Origin: Chryseobacterium indicum
GTDB taxonomy: Bacteria > Bacteroidota > Bacteroidia > Flavobacteriales > Weeksellaceae
Direction: 5' to 3'
Length of the DNA stretch: 64,000 nt
Assembly: GCF_021504595.1 (NCBI RefSeq)
Contig: NZ_JACSGT010000001.1
Coordinates: forward strand, 1,736,001 to 1,800,000
Part shown: positions 52,811 to 62,248 of the stretch, in pieces
Layout of the letters: every line of letters begins with the position of its first letter
How positions within the stretch are numbered: the stretch's first letter is position 1
Notes under the pieces: generated by a model
What the model was told of the DNA's origin: nothing
Databases searched by the model: none
What the model saw: the letters and a program-made list of their open reading frames with translations, nothing else
Program-made: the position numbers and the translations under genes

Positions 52811-53329
52811 GGAAGGGAGATAGAAGATGGAAGCTTGAGGCTGAAAGATGGAGGTTTTACTACTTTTTGTTTTATGATCTGTAAAATTTTGAAGTTATAC
52901 CTTATTATATATTGAAGTTTTTTTTAATTTCATTCTAAAAGTTTGTCATTCCGGAGAAATCTAAACATCTCATTCGACAAAAGACTGGAAAAATTTGCTT
53001 CCTGATGCTTTTGAATATAAAATTGTTTAAACTAATTTCAGAATTAACCGCAAAAGGAACAAAAGCGAATGTTAAAGCGAATTTCCAGAATAATCAAAGC
53101 GCTCAAAAGAATAAAAATCGACGATTTTTAAAAACTATTGTGAGCTTTTTCATTGATAATGATCAACTTTAAATAAAGAATTTAGTAGATCTTTTGCAGC
53201 TTTTGCGGTTAAATAAAAGTTTAAACAGACTTTATATAAATCTAAGGTTAAAAAATTAAAATCAATCGTAAACCTGTTTTCGGGCGTCCGACAAATTTTC
53301 CCTAAATTAGCTTTAACAAATTATTATAT
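52811..53329. other. Gene-free region with dispersed inverted repeat
   Basis: About 520 bp. TTAACCGCAAAAG (53044-53056) is the perfect reverse complement of 53200-53212, enclosing 143 bp with AAAGCGAAT words; this looks like a dispersed repeat unit. An AAGATGGAAG-type purine-rich stretch follows mnmD. No coding frame. Confidence 0.6.
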
Positions 53330-53746
53330 ATGATAGATAAGATCAACATTAGAGTTTACGCTTGTGCAGTAAAAGATAAAAAAGTCCTTACTTTATTTGA
53401 AGAATACGCAGGTGAACCTTTAATGAAATTTCCGGGTGGCGGACTGGAGTTTGGAGAAGGATTAATAGATTGTCTGCATCGTGAATTCGATGAAGAGCTG
53501 AATGTAAAAATAGAAGTTGTAGAACATTTTTATACGCAGGAAGATTTTCTGGTTTCGCGTTTCAGAGAAAATGAGCAATTGCTTACCATATATTATATTG
53601 TAAACATTATTGACGAAGGCGATTTCCTGATTCTCGATCCCTGCATTGAAAAAACAGAATGGATTGAGATCGACAGACCGGACAATCCGTTTCCGTTGCC
53701 CATCGACAAGATCGTTTTTGATAAATTAAAAGAAAAATTCCTGTAA
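53330..53746 (+). CDS. Nudix hydrolase
   Basis: 138 residues with a complete Nudix box: GGLEFGEGLIDCLHREFDEEL (near residues 37-57), where all catalytic Glu and the Arg are present, unlike the NrtR protein in the same window. Conserved FPGGGLEFGEG supports a small NTP/ADP-sugar pyrophosphatase. The substrate cannot be deduced. It stands alone with a terminator that overlaps its stop codon. Confidence 0.85.
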   Translation: MIDKINIRVYACAVKDKKVLTLFEEYAGEPLMKFPGGGLEFGEGLIDCLHREFDEELNVKIEVVEHFYTQEDFLVSRFRENEQLLTIYYIVNIIDEGDFLILDPCIEKTEWIEIDRPDNPFPLPIDKIVFDKLKEKFL

Positions 53747-53766
53747 AAGCTTTTACAGGAATTTTT
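53736..53766 (+). terminator. Terminator overlapping the Nudix stop codon
   Basis: AAATTCCTGTAAAAG pairs with CTTTTACAGGAATTT, a 15-bp arm palindrome followed by T. The stop codon TAA is within the left arm. Confidence 0.82.
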
Positions 53767-53777
53767 TATGATCGATA

Positions 53778-54482
53778 TTATTTGTAGACTTTAAAGCTGC
53801 TTGCTCCGGAATAAGGCTGAAGGTAGCCAGAGTTCCAGTTCGACTGAAGCAGGGATTCCAGATATTCGTCTGTTCTGTTTTTGTGCGGATCGTAGGGATC
53901 TTTAAGATCAATATCTGCCATTTTTCCTTTTACATTCCACCAGAACGCACTCCATCCTCCTCTTAATTCTTTAATGATTTCGTAGACATTTTTTCCGGTT
54001 GCTCTGTTCATCAGTTTGGCAAAAACCTGCCCTTCTGTTGTCGTAAGATCACGAAGCTGTTTTTCGTACTGGTCGGCTAGAATATTCTGCCGGTCTCTGA
54101 TGTATTTTCGTTTTGCTTTACTGTCCATATTCGTCATTTCTCCCTGAATATCTCTGTATTGCTGTAAAGCGGTTAAAAATAAAGGATATACTCTGTAAAG
54201 CTTTTTATTTAAGAAATAATAATAGTTTCGATCCAGCTGATTATTGAATTTCGGTTTATTCAGCAAAACCAGCTCATCCATTACCACCACAGTTTCCCCG
54301 TTGATTTCATAGATCCTTGCTTTCTGCCTTTCGTCATAGAAATATTTGTTGCCGAATTCATCTGTTTTCAAAAGTTCTGCAGGGTACTGACTTAAAGGTT
54401 TCGCAATGACGGAATCCCTCTGAGCCGAAATACTGACTCCAAAAAAGAAGAGAAAAAGACAAATAATCTTACTAAAATTCAT
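53778..54482 (-). CDS. DUF4294-domain exported protein
   Basis: 234 residues from the ATG that starts the signal peptide MNFSKIICLFLFFFGVSISAQ; an upstream ATG is less likely. The DUF4294 features are RNYYYFLNKKLYRVYPLFLTALQQYRD, RDRQNILADQYEKQLRDLTTTEGQ and NVYEIIKELRGGWSAFWWN. The family is Bacteroidota-specific, exported, and of unknown function. It is divergent to the M42 gene with 51 bp between the starts. Confidence 0.82.
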   Translation of the reverse strand: MNFSKIICLFLFFFGVSISAQRDSVIAKPLSQYPAELLKTDEFGNKYFYDERQKARIYEINGETVVVMDELVLLNKPKFNNQLDRNYYYFLNKKLYRVYPLFLTALQQYRDIQGEMTNMDSKAKRKYIRDRQNILADQYEKQLRDLTTTEGQVFAKLMNRATGKNVYEIIKELRGGWSAFWWNVKGKMADIDLKDPYDPHKNRTDEYLESLLQSNWNSGYLQPYSGASSFKVYK

Positions 54483-54533
54483 TATTTTTACGCGTATTAG
54501 AACAAAAATTGAACGCAAAAATCATTCCTTTTT

Positions 54534-55607
54534 ATGAAATTTGAAAAGAAATCTTTAAAATTTTTAGAGAAATATTTAAACACTTCATCTCCGACTGGTT
54601 ACGAACATGAGGGACAAAAAGTATGGATGGACTACATTAAGCCTTATGTAGACAAAATTGAAGTGGATCATTACGGAACCTGCTACGGAATCATTAATCC
54701 TGAAGCGGAATTTAAAGTAGTGATTGAAGCCCATGCAGATGAAATTTCTTGGTATGTAAATTATATTACAGACGACGGATTGATCTACGTGATCCGAAAC
54801 GGAGGTTCTGATCAGACAATCGCTCCGTCCAAAGTGGTTCATATCCACGGTGAAAACGGAATTGTAAAAGGCGTTTTCGGATGGCCTGCAATCCACACCA
54901 GAGCCAACCAGAATGAGCCTACTCCAAAAATTGAAAACATCTTCATCGATTGCGGGGCAACTTCCAAAAAAGAAGTGGAAGAAATGGGAATTTATGTAGG
55001 ATGCATGATTACGTATCCCGATGAATTCTTCGAAATGAATGACCGCTATTTTGTCTGCAGAGCTTTAGACAACAGAATCGGAGGTTTTATGATCGCTGAA
55101 GTGGCAAGACTTTTAAAGGAAAATAAAAAAACAATTCCGTTCGGATTGTACATTACCAATTCCGTGCAGGAAGAAGTAGGTTTGTATGGAGCAGATATGA
55201 TTGCAGATACCATTAAACCTAATATTGCGATCGTGACAGACGTTACGCACGATACCACCACTCCGATGATCGAAAAGAAAAAAGAAGGCGACCAGAAATG
55301 CGGAGACGGACCGGTGGTTTTCTTCGCACCAAGCATTCATCACACCATCAGAGAACTGATTATCGACACCGCAAAAACGAAGAAAATTCCTTTCCAGAGA
55401 GCAGCAGCGAGCCGCGCTACGGGAACAGACACCGATGCTTTCGCGCATTCTAACGGCGGCGTTCCGAGTGCATTAATTTCTTTACCTTTGCGTTATATGC
55501 ATACCACAGTGGAAATGGTTTCCAAAGAAGACGTAGGAAATGTGATCCAACTCATCTACGAAACACTTCTGAGAATTCAGCCGGAAATGAAACTGAAGTA
55601 TCATTAA
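54534..55607 (+). CDS. M42-family glutamyl aminopeptidase / cellulase-like metallopeptidase
   Basis: 357 residues. M42 signatures: SPTGYEHEGQKVW near residue 20, EAHADEISWYV (first His), CRALDNRIGGFMIAEV, the ligand pair TNSVQEEVGLYGAD, DVTHDTT, and the late His in LRYMHTTVEM. These are large tetrahedral aminopeptidases with two metal ions that digest peptides in the cytoplasm. The start is 52 bp from the divergent DUF4294 gene; rpe follows after 39 bp and may be co-transcribed. Confidence 0.9.
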   Translation: MKFEKKSLKFLEKYLNTSSPTGYEHEGQKVWMDYIKPYVDKIEVDHYGTCYGIINPEAEFKVVIEAHADEISWYVNYITDDGLIYVIRNGGSDQTIAPSKVVHIHGENGIVKGVFGWPAIHTRANQNEPTPKIENIFIDCGATSKKEVEEMGIYVGCMITYPDEFFEMNDRYFVCRALDNRIGGFMIAEVARLLKENKKTIPFGLYITNSVQEEVGLYGADMIADTIKPNIAIVTDVTHDTTTPMIEKKKEGDQKCGDGPVVFFAPSIHHTIRELIIDTAKTKKIPFQRAAASRATGTDTDAFAHSNGGVPSALISLPLRYMHTTVEMVSKEDVGNVIQLIYETLLRIQPEMKLKYH

Positions 55608-55646
55608 CAGAAGTAAAAAGAGACAAGTTAAAAGTAAAAAGTAAAA

Positions 55647-56297
55647 ATGAAAACGAAGCTTATTGCTCCATCCCTTTTATCCGCAGACTTCGGGAATCTG
55701 CAAAGAGACATCGAAATGCTGAATAATTCTCAGGCAGACTGGTTTCACGTAGACGTAATGGACGGAAGATTTGTTCCGAATATTTCGTTCGGATTTCCGG
55801 TAATGAAAACCGTTCAGCAGCACGCAAAAAAATTTGTAGATGTGCATCTGATGATCGTAGAACCTGAAAAATATGTGGAAGAATTCATTAATCACGGAGC
55901 GGATCTTGTATCGGTGCATTACGAAGCGTGTACTCACCTTCATAGAACGATTCATCATATTCAGAGTCTGGGTGCAAAAGCCGGTGTCGTGCTAAATCCT
56001 TCCACTCCGGTTCTTATGCTGGAAGATATTATTGCAGACGTAGATCTTGTTTTGCTGATGAGTGTAAATCCGGGATTCGGAGGACAGAAATTCATCGAAA
56101 ACACTTATAAGAAGATTGCTGAAACAAAAGACCTGATCTTAAGCAACAATTCGACAGCATTAATTGAAATTGACGGTGGTGTAAATATCGACAACGCCTC
56201 TAAACTTTTCGAAGCCGGAGCCGATGTTCTGGTTGCAGGAAATGCAGTTTTCTCAGCAGAAAATCCTGAAAGAACCATCGAATTACTGAAAATTTAA
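55647..56297 (+). CDS. rpe: Ribulose-phosphate 3-epimerase
   Basis: 216 residues, TIM barrel: APSLLSADFGNLQRDIEML, WFHVDVMDGRFVPNISFG, DVHLMIVEP, VLLMSVNPGFGGQKF and the phosphate-binding DGGVN...AGNAVF. It interconverts ribulose-5-phosphate and xylulose-5-phosphate in the pentose phosphate pathway. It is 39 bp downstream of the M42 gene, with a terminator after it. Confidence 0.97.
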   Translation: MKTKLIAPSLLSADFGNLQRDIEMLNNSQADWFHVDVMDGRFVPNISFGFPVMKTVQQHAKKFVDVHLMIVEPEKYVEEFINHGADLVSVHYEACTHLHRTIHHIQSLGAKAGVVLNPSTPVLMLEDIIADVDLVLLMSVNPGFGGQKFIENTYKKIAETKDLILSNNSTALIEIDGGVNIDNASKLFEAGADVLVAGNAVFSAENPERTIELLKI

Positions 56298-56316
56298 TTT
56301 CATTTCAATACAAACA

Positions 56317-56345
56317 AAAAGGCAACTCCGTCGAGTTGCCTTTCT
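56317..56345 (+). terminator. Terminator of rpe
   Basis: AAAGGCAACT-CCGTCG-AGTTGCCTTT stem (10 bp), 20 bp after the stop. The T-run is short. Confidence 0.82.
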
Positions 56346-56593
56346 TCTTAATGAAAATCTGAGCCTTTAATGGTTATTAGTTTTTGAAGAGTTTAATGCT
56401 TAAATTTTCCTTCTCTAATGCTGATGTAAAGATGGCAATAAATGAGGACAAAAACATCCGTAAAAACACGGAATTTTAATCTCGGTATTTTTACTTAACC
56501 CCGAAGAACAGGAAGGTTTAAATCATTCAATAATAAATACAGGAGCTCTATAAAGTTCTTTTTAAGTATTTTTAGATCACAAAAAGAAAAAAC

Positions 56594-58435
56594 GTGAAAG
56601 GGAAATTAATCGGCATATTGTCTTTAGGTCTGGTTTTATCTTCAGGAAAATATCCTGCACAAAATCAGCCACAGGAAAATCAAAAAATGGAATGGTTTCA
56701 GGATGCCAAACTCGGAATATTTATTCACTGGGGAATTTATTCTGTGAACGGAATTCCGGAATCATGGGCTTTTTTCAATAATTACATCAGCCATGAAAAT
56801 TATATGAAACAGCTCAATGGTTTTTCGGCTGTAAAATATAATCCTGATGAATGGGTAAAACTGATTAAAAATTCCGGAGCAAAATATGCCGTGATTACTA
56901 CAAAACATCATGATGGTGTTGCACTTTGGGATTCAAAAGCTGAAAAATCGACTACCATTCCTAAAAATTCCTTAGCCAAAAAAGATGTGCTTTCTCCGTT
57001 TATCTCTGTGTTAAAAAATTCCGGACTGAAAACCGGACTTTACTATTCCCTTCCCGACTGGAGCCATCCTTATTACGACATCAATACCCGGACAAAAAAA
57101 CGTTACGAAATTAAAAATGATCCGAAACGCTGGGAAAATTTTGTTACCTATTATCAGAATCAATTAAATGAACTTTCACTACAATTTAAACCCGATCTTC
57201 TGTGGTTTGATGGCGATTGGGAACATTCTTCCGAAGAATGGCGCGCTCCGAAAACTCTGGAAAATCTGAAAAAATTCAATCCGGACATTATCATTAATTC
57301 CAGACTGAAAAATCATGGAGACTACGAAACTCCGGAACAGGGAATTCCTGTGGTAAAACCTCAAAGCAAGTACTGGGAACTTTGCTACACCATGAATGAT
57401 TCATGGGGATTTCAGCCTTTCGACAATCATTACAAAACTCCGAATATGATTGTAAGAACTTTGGCGGATGTGATTAATATGGGCGGAAATCTACTGTTGG
57501 ATATCGGTCCGAAAGAAGACGGAACCATTCCGGAACAGCAGGTTGAAATTTTAAAGAACTTGGCAAGATGGACAGCAAAAAATTCCGAAGCCATTTATGG
57601 AACAACACGAGGTTTGCAATTCGACAATTATAAAGGAAAATCTGCATTTTCAAAAGACCGGAAAAAATTATTCCTTTATCTTGAAGAAGCCAAAGACTTT
57701 GTAAAAATATACGGTTTAATGACCAATACTATTTCTGCCAGAATTCTTGGGGATGATAAAGCGAAAATTGATATCAATAGTAACGGTAATGGAGATTTTA
57801 CTTTTAATTTTTCCCATGTAAAATTTGATCAGGACGTAACCATTGTTGAAATATCGATTGACGAACCTATGATCAGAGTACAAAATGATAAGCCCAATTT
57901 ATCTCTTCCTGAATCTTTAGAAAATAAAAATACGAAACTGGCAATCTATGAAATTGCAGAACAGCTTCATTCGGGAAACAACTTCTTCAGAAATTTAGGT
58001 TTAACACAAGACGGAATGGAAATGAAACTTCCCAAAACCGATAAAACCAATCCCGAAATTCTAAACTGGATCAGCAAACACGCAGAAGCACTTTATGAAA
58101 CCGGAAAAGGTCTTCCAGAAGGTCATTTTTCAGGAAACTCCGTACTTTCCAAAGACAGACAGACCCTTTATCTTTTTGTGGAAGGAATTCCGACCGGACC
58201 GATTGCTCTGAAAGGTATTAAAAACAAAATTGCCCGAATCCGTATTGTGGGTGAAGGAACTTTATTAAGCCATGAAATGTACAATAAGCTTTACTGGAGT
58301 GAGGTTCCGGGAATTATTTATATTGATGTACCCAAAGAAAAACTGGATAAAAACCTTACTGTTATTGCGGTTCTTCTTGATAAACCGCTCGAATTATACC
58401 GTGAAAAAGTTGGCGCAATTGAAAGTAATCTGTAA
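56594..58435 (+). CDS. Alpha-L-fucosidase, glycoside hydrolase family 29
   Basis: 613 residues starting at a GTG; no ATG is available before the signal peptide (MKGKLIGILSLGLVLSSGKYPAQ). GH29 motifs: WFQDAKLGIFIHWGIYSVNG near the start, YAVITTKHHDGVALW, KTGLYYSLPDWSHP and the nucleophile Asp in PDLLWFDGDWE near residue 205; NMGGNLLLDIGP closes the barrel. The C-terminal 250 residues are beta-sheet modules (two similar halves, each with a KNSEAIYGTTRGL / KHAEALYETGKGLP start). It releases L-fucose from glycans. The mature protein is probably periplasmic. No SusCD pair is near. Confidence 0.92.
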   Translation: MKGKLIGILSLGLVLSSGKYPAQNQPQENQKMEWFQDAKLGIFIHWGIYSVNGIPESWAFFNNYISHENYMKQLNGFSAVKYNPDEWVKLIKNSGAKYAVITTKHHDGVALWDSKAEKSTTIPKNSLAKKDVLSPFISVLKNSGLKTGLYYSLPDWSHPYYDINTRTKKRYEIKNDPKRWENFVTYYQNQLNELSLQFKPDLLWFDGDWEHSSEEWRAPKTLENLKKFNPDIIINSRLKNHGDYETPEQGIPVVKPQSKYWELCYTMNDSWGFQPFDNHYKTPNMIVRTLADVINMGGNLLLDIGPKEDGTIPEQQVEILKNLARWTAKNSEAIYGTTRGLQFDNYKGKSAFSKDRKKLFLYLEEAKDFVKIYGLMTNTISARILGDDKAKIDINSNGNGDFTFNFSHVKFDQDVTIVEISIDEPMIRVQNDKPNLSLPESLENKNTKLAIYEIAEQLHSGNNFFRNLGLTQDGMEMKLPKTDKTNPEILNWISKHAEALYETGKGLPEGHFSGNSVLSKDRQTLYLFVEGIPTGPIALKGIKNKIARIRIVGEGTLLSHEMYNKLYWSEVPGIIYIDVPKEKLDKNLTVIAVLLDKPLELYREKVGAIESNL

Positions 58436-58442
58436 AAAAACA

Positions 58443-58472
58443 AAATCCGAAGAAAGTTTCTCCGGATTTTTT
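58443..58472. terminator. Bidirectional terminator between the fucosidase gene and ndk
   Basis: AAATCCG pairs with CGGATTT around an AGAAAGTTTCTC loop that is itself partly paired; A-run and T-run on either side. Confidence 0.78.
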
Positions 58473-58490
58473 ATTTTGAAATGATTTTTC

Positions 58491-58907
58491 TTAGAAAATT
58501 TCTCTTCCTGAAAAATGGAATTTTGCTTCGATAAGAGCGTTTTCGTCAGAGTCAGAACCGTGAACAGCGTTTTCTCCGATGCTTCTTGCAAACATTTTTC
58601 TGATTGTTCCTTCTGCAGCTTCAGCAGGATTAGTAGAACCGATTAATGTTCTGAAATCTTCTACAGCATTGTCTTTCTCAAGAACAGCAGCTACAATTGG
58701 TCCAGAGCTCATGAAATCTACCAATTCTCCGTAGAATGGTCTTTCAGCGTGAACTTCATAGAATTTTTTTGCATCAGCAACAGTAAGTTGAGTCAATTTC
58801 ATAGCTTTGATTTTGAAACCACCTTCTGCGATCTTTCCTAATATAGCACCGATATGTCCGTCCGCAACTGCATCAGGCTTAATCATAGTGAATGTAATGT
58901 TAGACAT
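58491..58907 (-). CDS. ndk: Nucleoside diphosphate kinase
   Basis: 138 residues: [10 protein letters not shown] at the start, the nucleotide-binding [34 protein letters not shown] and the catalytic His in [12 protein letters not shown] near residue 114. It balances nucleoside triphosphate pools using ATP. Its -7 element TATTTTTG lies on the minus strand at 58931-58938. A single-gene unit. Confidence 0.97.
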   Translation of the reverse strand: MSNITFTMIKPDAVADGHIGAILGKIAEGGFKIKAMKLTQLTVADAKKFYEVHAERPFYGELVDFMSSGPIVAAVLEKDNAVEDFRTLIGSTNPAEAAEGTIRKMFARSIGENAVHGSDSDENALIEAKFHFSGREIF

Positions 58908-58930
58908 AAATGTATATTTTTTTAATGGCG

Positions 58931-58938
58931 CAAAAATA
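58931..58938 (-). promoter_or_regulatory. Promoter -7 element of ndk
   Basis: TATTTTTG on the minus strand, full TAnnTTTG match, 23 bp before the ATG. Confidence 0.6.
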
Positions 58939-59016
58939 CAAAAAATTCTTTTGATTTTAATTTTAAAATATTTTTAACATAAAAATAACATTTGTTAAGG
59001 TTTTGTGAACGAAACT

Positions 59017-59033
59017 TTGGCACAGTAATTGTT
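59017..59033 (+). promoter_or_regulatory. Candidate sigma-54 (-24/-12) promoter
   Basis: TTGGCAC-AGTAA-TTGTTT matches TGGCACG-N4-TTGCW at all positions but two (G7 to A, C15 to T), with the correct GG-to-TG spacing. It is on the plus strand, in an otherwise gene-free stretch, and points at a terminator 55 bp downstream. Confidence 0.55.
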
Positions 59034-59043
59034 TATTTTATTG

Positions 59044-59109
59044 TGATTCTCATGTTTAATTTGAGTTTTCATGGTTATTAGTTTTTACCCAGCTTCGGCT
59101 GGGTTTTTT
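59044..59109 (+). ncRNA. Candidate small RNA of about 65 nt
   Basis: From the expected start of the sigma-54-like promoter (about 12 bp past the -12 element) to the T-run of the terminator. The body is AU-rich and ends with a stem ACCCAGC-UUCG-GCUGGGU (59087-59104) with a stable UUCG loop. No gene on the plus strand lies upstream that this terminator could serve (ndk and rsgA are both leftward). A 9-codon frame (MFNLSFHGY) is present but not convincing. Confidence 0.45.
59087..59109 (+). terminator. Strong terminator without an annotated upstream gene
   Basis: ACCCAGC-TTCG-GCTGGGT followed by T6 on the plus strand; on the minus strand the stem is followed by A-rich sequence, so it acts rightward only. 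Confidence 0.8.
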
Positions 59110-59450
59110 ATTGCCCGTAATTCCCCAAAAACTAAGCCTAACTTCCGGTTTCTAAAAGAATTAAACGTTTATTTAAATTTTAAATTCCAAATATTAAACT
59201 TTGTTCATCCAGAATTTGGAATTTAATGCAGGGTTAAAATAGTTCGAAACTGATTCTATGAGTTAAAAATTTTTGCACAAGAGAAATTGAAATTCATTAT
59301 TAAAACTCCTGATTGTCCTTCATTAATCATAATGCTTAATTTTATGCATAGATTCACAAAGGTTCAGTAAAGATGACACAGCTGCTTTGTTGTGGTAAAA
59401 AAGTTTAAACAAGTTACTTTAATAATGGAGAAATTTCCGAAAAATAGAAA
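59110..59450. other. AT-rich gene-free stretch before the rsgA stop
   Basis: About 340 bp with no open frame of coding character and no strong structure; nothing further seen. Confidence 0.6.
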
Positions 59451-60377
59451 TTATTTTTGAGAAGCTTCTTCCGCCTCTTCCATTAATTTAATATAGGTAG
59501 AATATCTTGAATGCTGAATTTCTCCGGTTTCCAGACCATCGATTACCGCGCATTTCGGTTCGTTGATATGAAGACAGTTGTGGTATTTGCATTCTTCTCT
59601 TTTTTTGAAAATTTCAGGAAAATAATGCTGAACTTCTTCTTTTTCGATGTCGATCATGGCAAATTCACGAACTCCGGGAGTGTCAATTACGTTTCCGCCA
59701 AAATCCCAGAAATGCATCTGCGCAAAAGTGGTGGTATGTTTACCTTTTAAATGCGTATCTGAAATTTCAGAAGTTTTCAGGTTAAGCCCCGGTTGCAAAG
59801 CATTCACCAAAGTAGACTTTCCACAGCCTGAATGTCCGAAGAAAACTGACGTTTTGTCTTTCAGCAATTCCTGCAGCTTTTCCAGATTTAATTTTGAATA
59901 GGAAGAAATTTCCAGAGCATCGTAGCCGATTTCATTGTAAAGAAATTCGATATCCTTTACAATTTCGATTTCTTCTTCATGCAGAACATCAATTTTATTG
60001 AATAAAATCAAGGGAGTAATATTGTATGCTTCGCAACACGCCAGAAAACGGTCTAGAAATCCAAGTGAAGTTTCGGGATGTTTTAAAGTGAAAATAAAGC
60101 AGGCAAGATCAATATTCGAAGCGATGATGTGCGCTTCTTTTGAAAGGTTTACAGATTTTCGGATGAGATAATTCCTGCGGGGCTCGATCTTCGTAATCCA
60201 TGCAATATCATCCTGTTCCAGTTGAAATTCTACAAAATCCCCCACAGCAAGCGGATTGGTAAGTCTTGTTTTAATTAATTTAAATTTTCCGCGAATTCTT
60301 GCTTCGAAGATTTTCCCGGTTTCCATTTCCAAAACCTGATACCAGCTTCCTGTAGATTTAATGACTTTTCCTTTCAT
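59451..60377 (-). CDS. rsgA: Ribosome small subunit-dependent GTPase RsgA
   Basis: 308 residues. OB-fold N-terminus (MKGKVIKSTGSWYQVLEM), then the circularly permuted GTPase: NKIDVL (G4) before the P-loop GHSGCGKSTLVNAL (G1), and DTPGVREFA (G3). The C-terminal zinc motif is CKYHNCLHINEPKC. RsgA checks late 30S subunit assembly. A -7 element TATATTTG on the minus strand at 60392-60399 serves it. Confidence 0.96.
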   Translation of the reverse strand: MKGKVIKSTGSWYQVLEMETGKIFEARIRGKFKLIKTRLTNPLAVGDFVEFQLEQDDIAWITKIEPRRNYLIRKSVNLSKEAHIIASNIDLACFIFTLKHPETSLGFLDRFLACCEAYNITPLILFNKIDVLHEEEIEIVKDIEFLYNEIGYDALEISSYSKLNLEKLQELLKDKTSVFFGHSGCGKSTLVNALQPGLNLKTSEISDTHLKGKHTTTFAQMHFWDFGGNVIDTPGVREFAMIDIEKEEVQHYFPEIFKKREECKYHNCLHINEPKCAVIDGLETGEIQHSRYSTYIKLMEEAEEASQK

Positions 60378-60391
60378 ACTGTAAGATGCTG

Positions 60392-60399
60392 CAAATATA
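60392..60399 (-). promoter_or_regulatory. Promoter -7 element of rsgA
   Basis: TATATTTG on the minus strand, 14 bp before the start codon. No clear -33 TTG. Confidence 0.5.
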
Positions 60400-60523
60400 G
60401 GAAATTTAGTTTGAGTGTTTTAAAGTTTTAGAGTCAGAGCGTTTTATACATGGTATAGAATTGCTTTTCAATCAACAACTCACAAACGCTCCTACTCTGT
60501 CACTCTAAAATTCAAAATCCAGA

Positions 60524-61603
60524 TTACCTGTTAATCATAATGCTGTTCTGAACCTCAATAGACTCTTCATGAATGGCTTTGAATACTTTTTCGATAAATT
60601 CTTTCGTCATTCCGGTCTCAACAGCCTTCTGAGTAGCGTATTCCGTAATTTCTTTCCAACGTTCCGGCTGGAAAATCGCGATATCGTTTTCTTTTTTAAG
60701 TTTTCCGATCTTTTCAGAAATTTTCATTCTCTGCGCAAGCATTTCAATCAGTTGAAAATCTATATCAGAAATTAACGTTCTGTGTCTTCCCATTTCTCCT
60801 TCAAATCCTGCCAATCCTGAGTTTCTCACCTTTAAGTTTCCGATCAGCTCTGCAAGAACTTCCGGTGTAATCTGCTGTGCGGCATCACTCCAAGCTGCAT
60901 CCGGATTGCTGTGTGTTTCTATAATGGCTCCTTGGTAACCTACGTTTAAAGCTTCCTGCGTAATGTCTGCCAAACCAGTTCTGTTTCCGCAGATGTGTGA
61001 AGGATCGATCAGCATCGGGATATTGGGGAACTGACTTTTAAAATCCAGAGCAATCTGCCAGTTCGGATTGTTTCTGTATTTTGTTTTCTGATACGTAGAA
61101 AATCCTCTGTGAATAACACCTAAATTGGTAATTCCCTGACCTAAAAGTCTTTCCAAAGCTCCGATCCACAAAGCAAGATCAGGATTTACAGGGTTTTTTA
61201 CCAACACGGTTTTGTCTGTTCCTCTCAATGCCTGTGCAATTTCCTGAACGGTAAAAGGATTTACCGTAGAACGCGCCCCGATCCAGAGAATGTCTACATC
61301 TGCTTCCAAAGCCGCAAAAACGTGGTGTGCATTGGCAACTTCCGTAGCTGTTTTGAAACCATATTCTTCCTTCACTTTTTTCAGCCAGTTCAGACCGATT
61401 ACTCCTACTCCTTCAAATCCATTCGGTTTTGTACGCGGTTTCCAGATTCCTGCACGGAAAACCGGAACATTGGCATTGGTTTCCCTGATTCTTTTTGCTG
61501 TTTCCAGCATCTGTGCTTCACTTTCCGCACTGCACGGTCCTGCAATCATCATTGGCTGCTGGAAGTCATTAATCCACTCGTTTTTTAAGTCTTTTAAATT
61601 CAT
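60524..61603 (-). CDS. Fused DAHP synthase and chorismate mutase (type II)
   Basis: 359 residues from the ATG giving MNLKDLKNEWINDFQQP, the usual start in this group; earlier ATGs add an Asn/Lys-rich tail. The first 260 residues are DAHP synthase of the KDO8P-like type (MMIAGPCSAESEAQML, FRAGIWKPRTKP, GARSTVNPFTVQEIA, DPSHICGNR). Residues 270-355 form an AroQ chorismate mutase (RHRTLISDIDFQLIEMLAQRMKISEKIGKLKKE). The fusion starts and branches aromatic amino-acid synthesis and allows feedback via the mutase domain. It is separate from rsgA (146 bp). Confidence 0.93.
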   Translation of the reverse strand: MNLKDLKNEWINDFQQPMMIAGPCSAESEAQMLETAKRIRETNANVPVFRAGIWKPRTKPNGFEGVGVIGLNWLKKVKEEYGFKTATEVANAHHVFAALEADVDILWIGARSTVNPFTVQEIAQALRGTDKTVLVKNPVNPDLALWIGALERLLGQGITNLGVIHRGFSTYQKTKYRNNPNWQIALDFKSQFPNIPMLIDPSHICGNRTGLADITQEALNVGYQGAIIETHSNPDAAWSDAAQQITPEVLAELIGNLKVRNSGLAGFEGEMGRHRTLISDIDFQLIEMLAQRMKISEKIGKLKKENDIAIFQPERWKEITEYATQKAVETGMTKEFIEKVFKAIHEESIEVQNSIMINR

Positions 61604-62248
61604 ATTTTTAATTTTACTATTATCATTATTGTTCATATTCAAACACAAAAAAGTATTATAAAATTACTTTATAATTCTTTCTAAAAAAAGCCGTTAAATT
61701 TTGTTTAAGGAATCAGGAAATAAGAAGAAATCTATAATCCTGTAGATTTTTTTGAAAGAAATTTATACTAGCAGTACCAATAATAAAATCGATAATACGT
61801 TCTGAAATTTCTAAAATACGGAAAAGAAAAGCCAAATTGCCCGCTAAAGAATTCAGCAGGAGTAAATACAGATTGATATGACTTTATTAATTTTTCCAAA
61901 ATAAACTATCTATTTCTAGATTTTCGGTTTATATTTTAACTGAAAAACTGATGTCCTGTTTTTCAATTGTCTGACAAATATATAAATTTTATTTAAAAAA
62001 GAGTTTTAAGTACCATATTTTTTTTTCAGATAAACATTACGATACTTTTATTGAGCATTATTTTGCAGAAAGCAGGCATTGAAATATAATATTGATTATC
62101 CGTTATCAATCATAATGCCTGATTTTAACGCTAAGCACACAAAGATTTTTTATAAACAAACTGTTTTTAAGGTTCGCAGAGGCGTTAAAACTTAACCAAG
62201 ATCGCAGAGGTTTTATTCTGACAAATTACGGACAATCAGAAAATATAA
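61604..62248. other. Gene-free region with a dispersed repeat
   Basis: About 645 bp, very AT-rich. A unit with ends TAACGC (62126-62131) and GCGTTA (62182-62187) holds AAGCACACAAAG and GGTTCGCAGAG, related to the AACGCTAAG word at 35170. ATTGAT/ATCAAT short inverted repeats lie just before. No coding frame. Confidence 0.6.

Noticed and set aside
56370..56385. 16-nt identity with the candidate small RNA (59071-59086)
   Set aside because: ATGGTTATTAGTTTTT is AT-rich; one such identity is expected by chance in 64 kb. Same strand, so it does not suggest base pairing.
59071..59220. Open frame starting MVISFYPASAG
   Set aside because: It reads through the terminator stem and into AT-rich non-coding sequence; no conservation argument.
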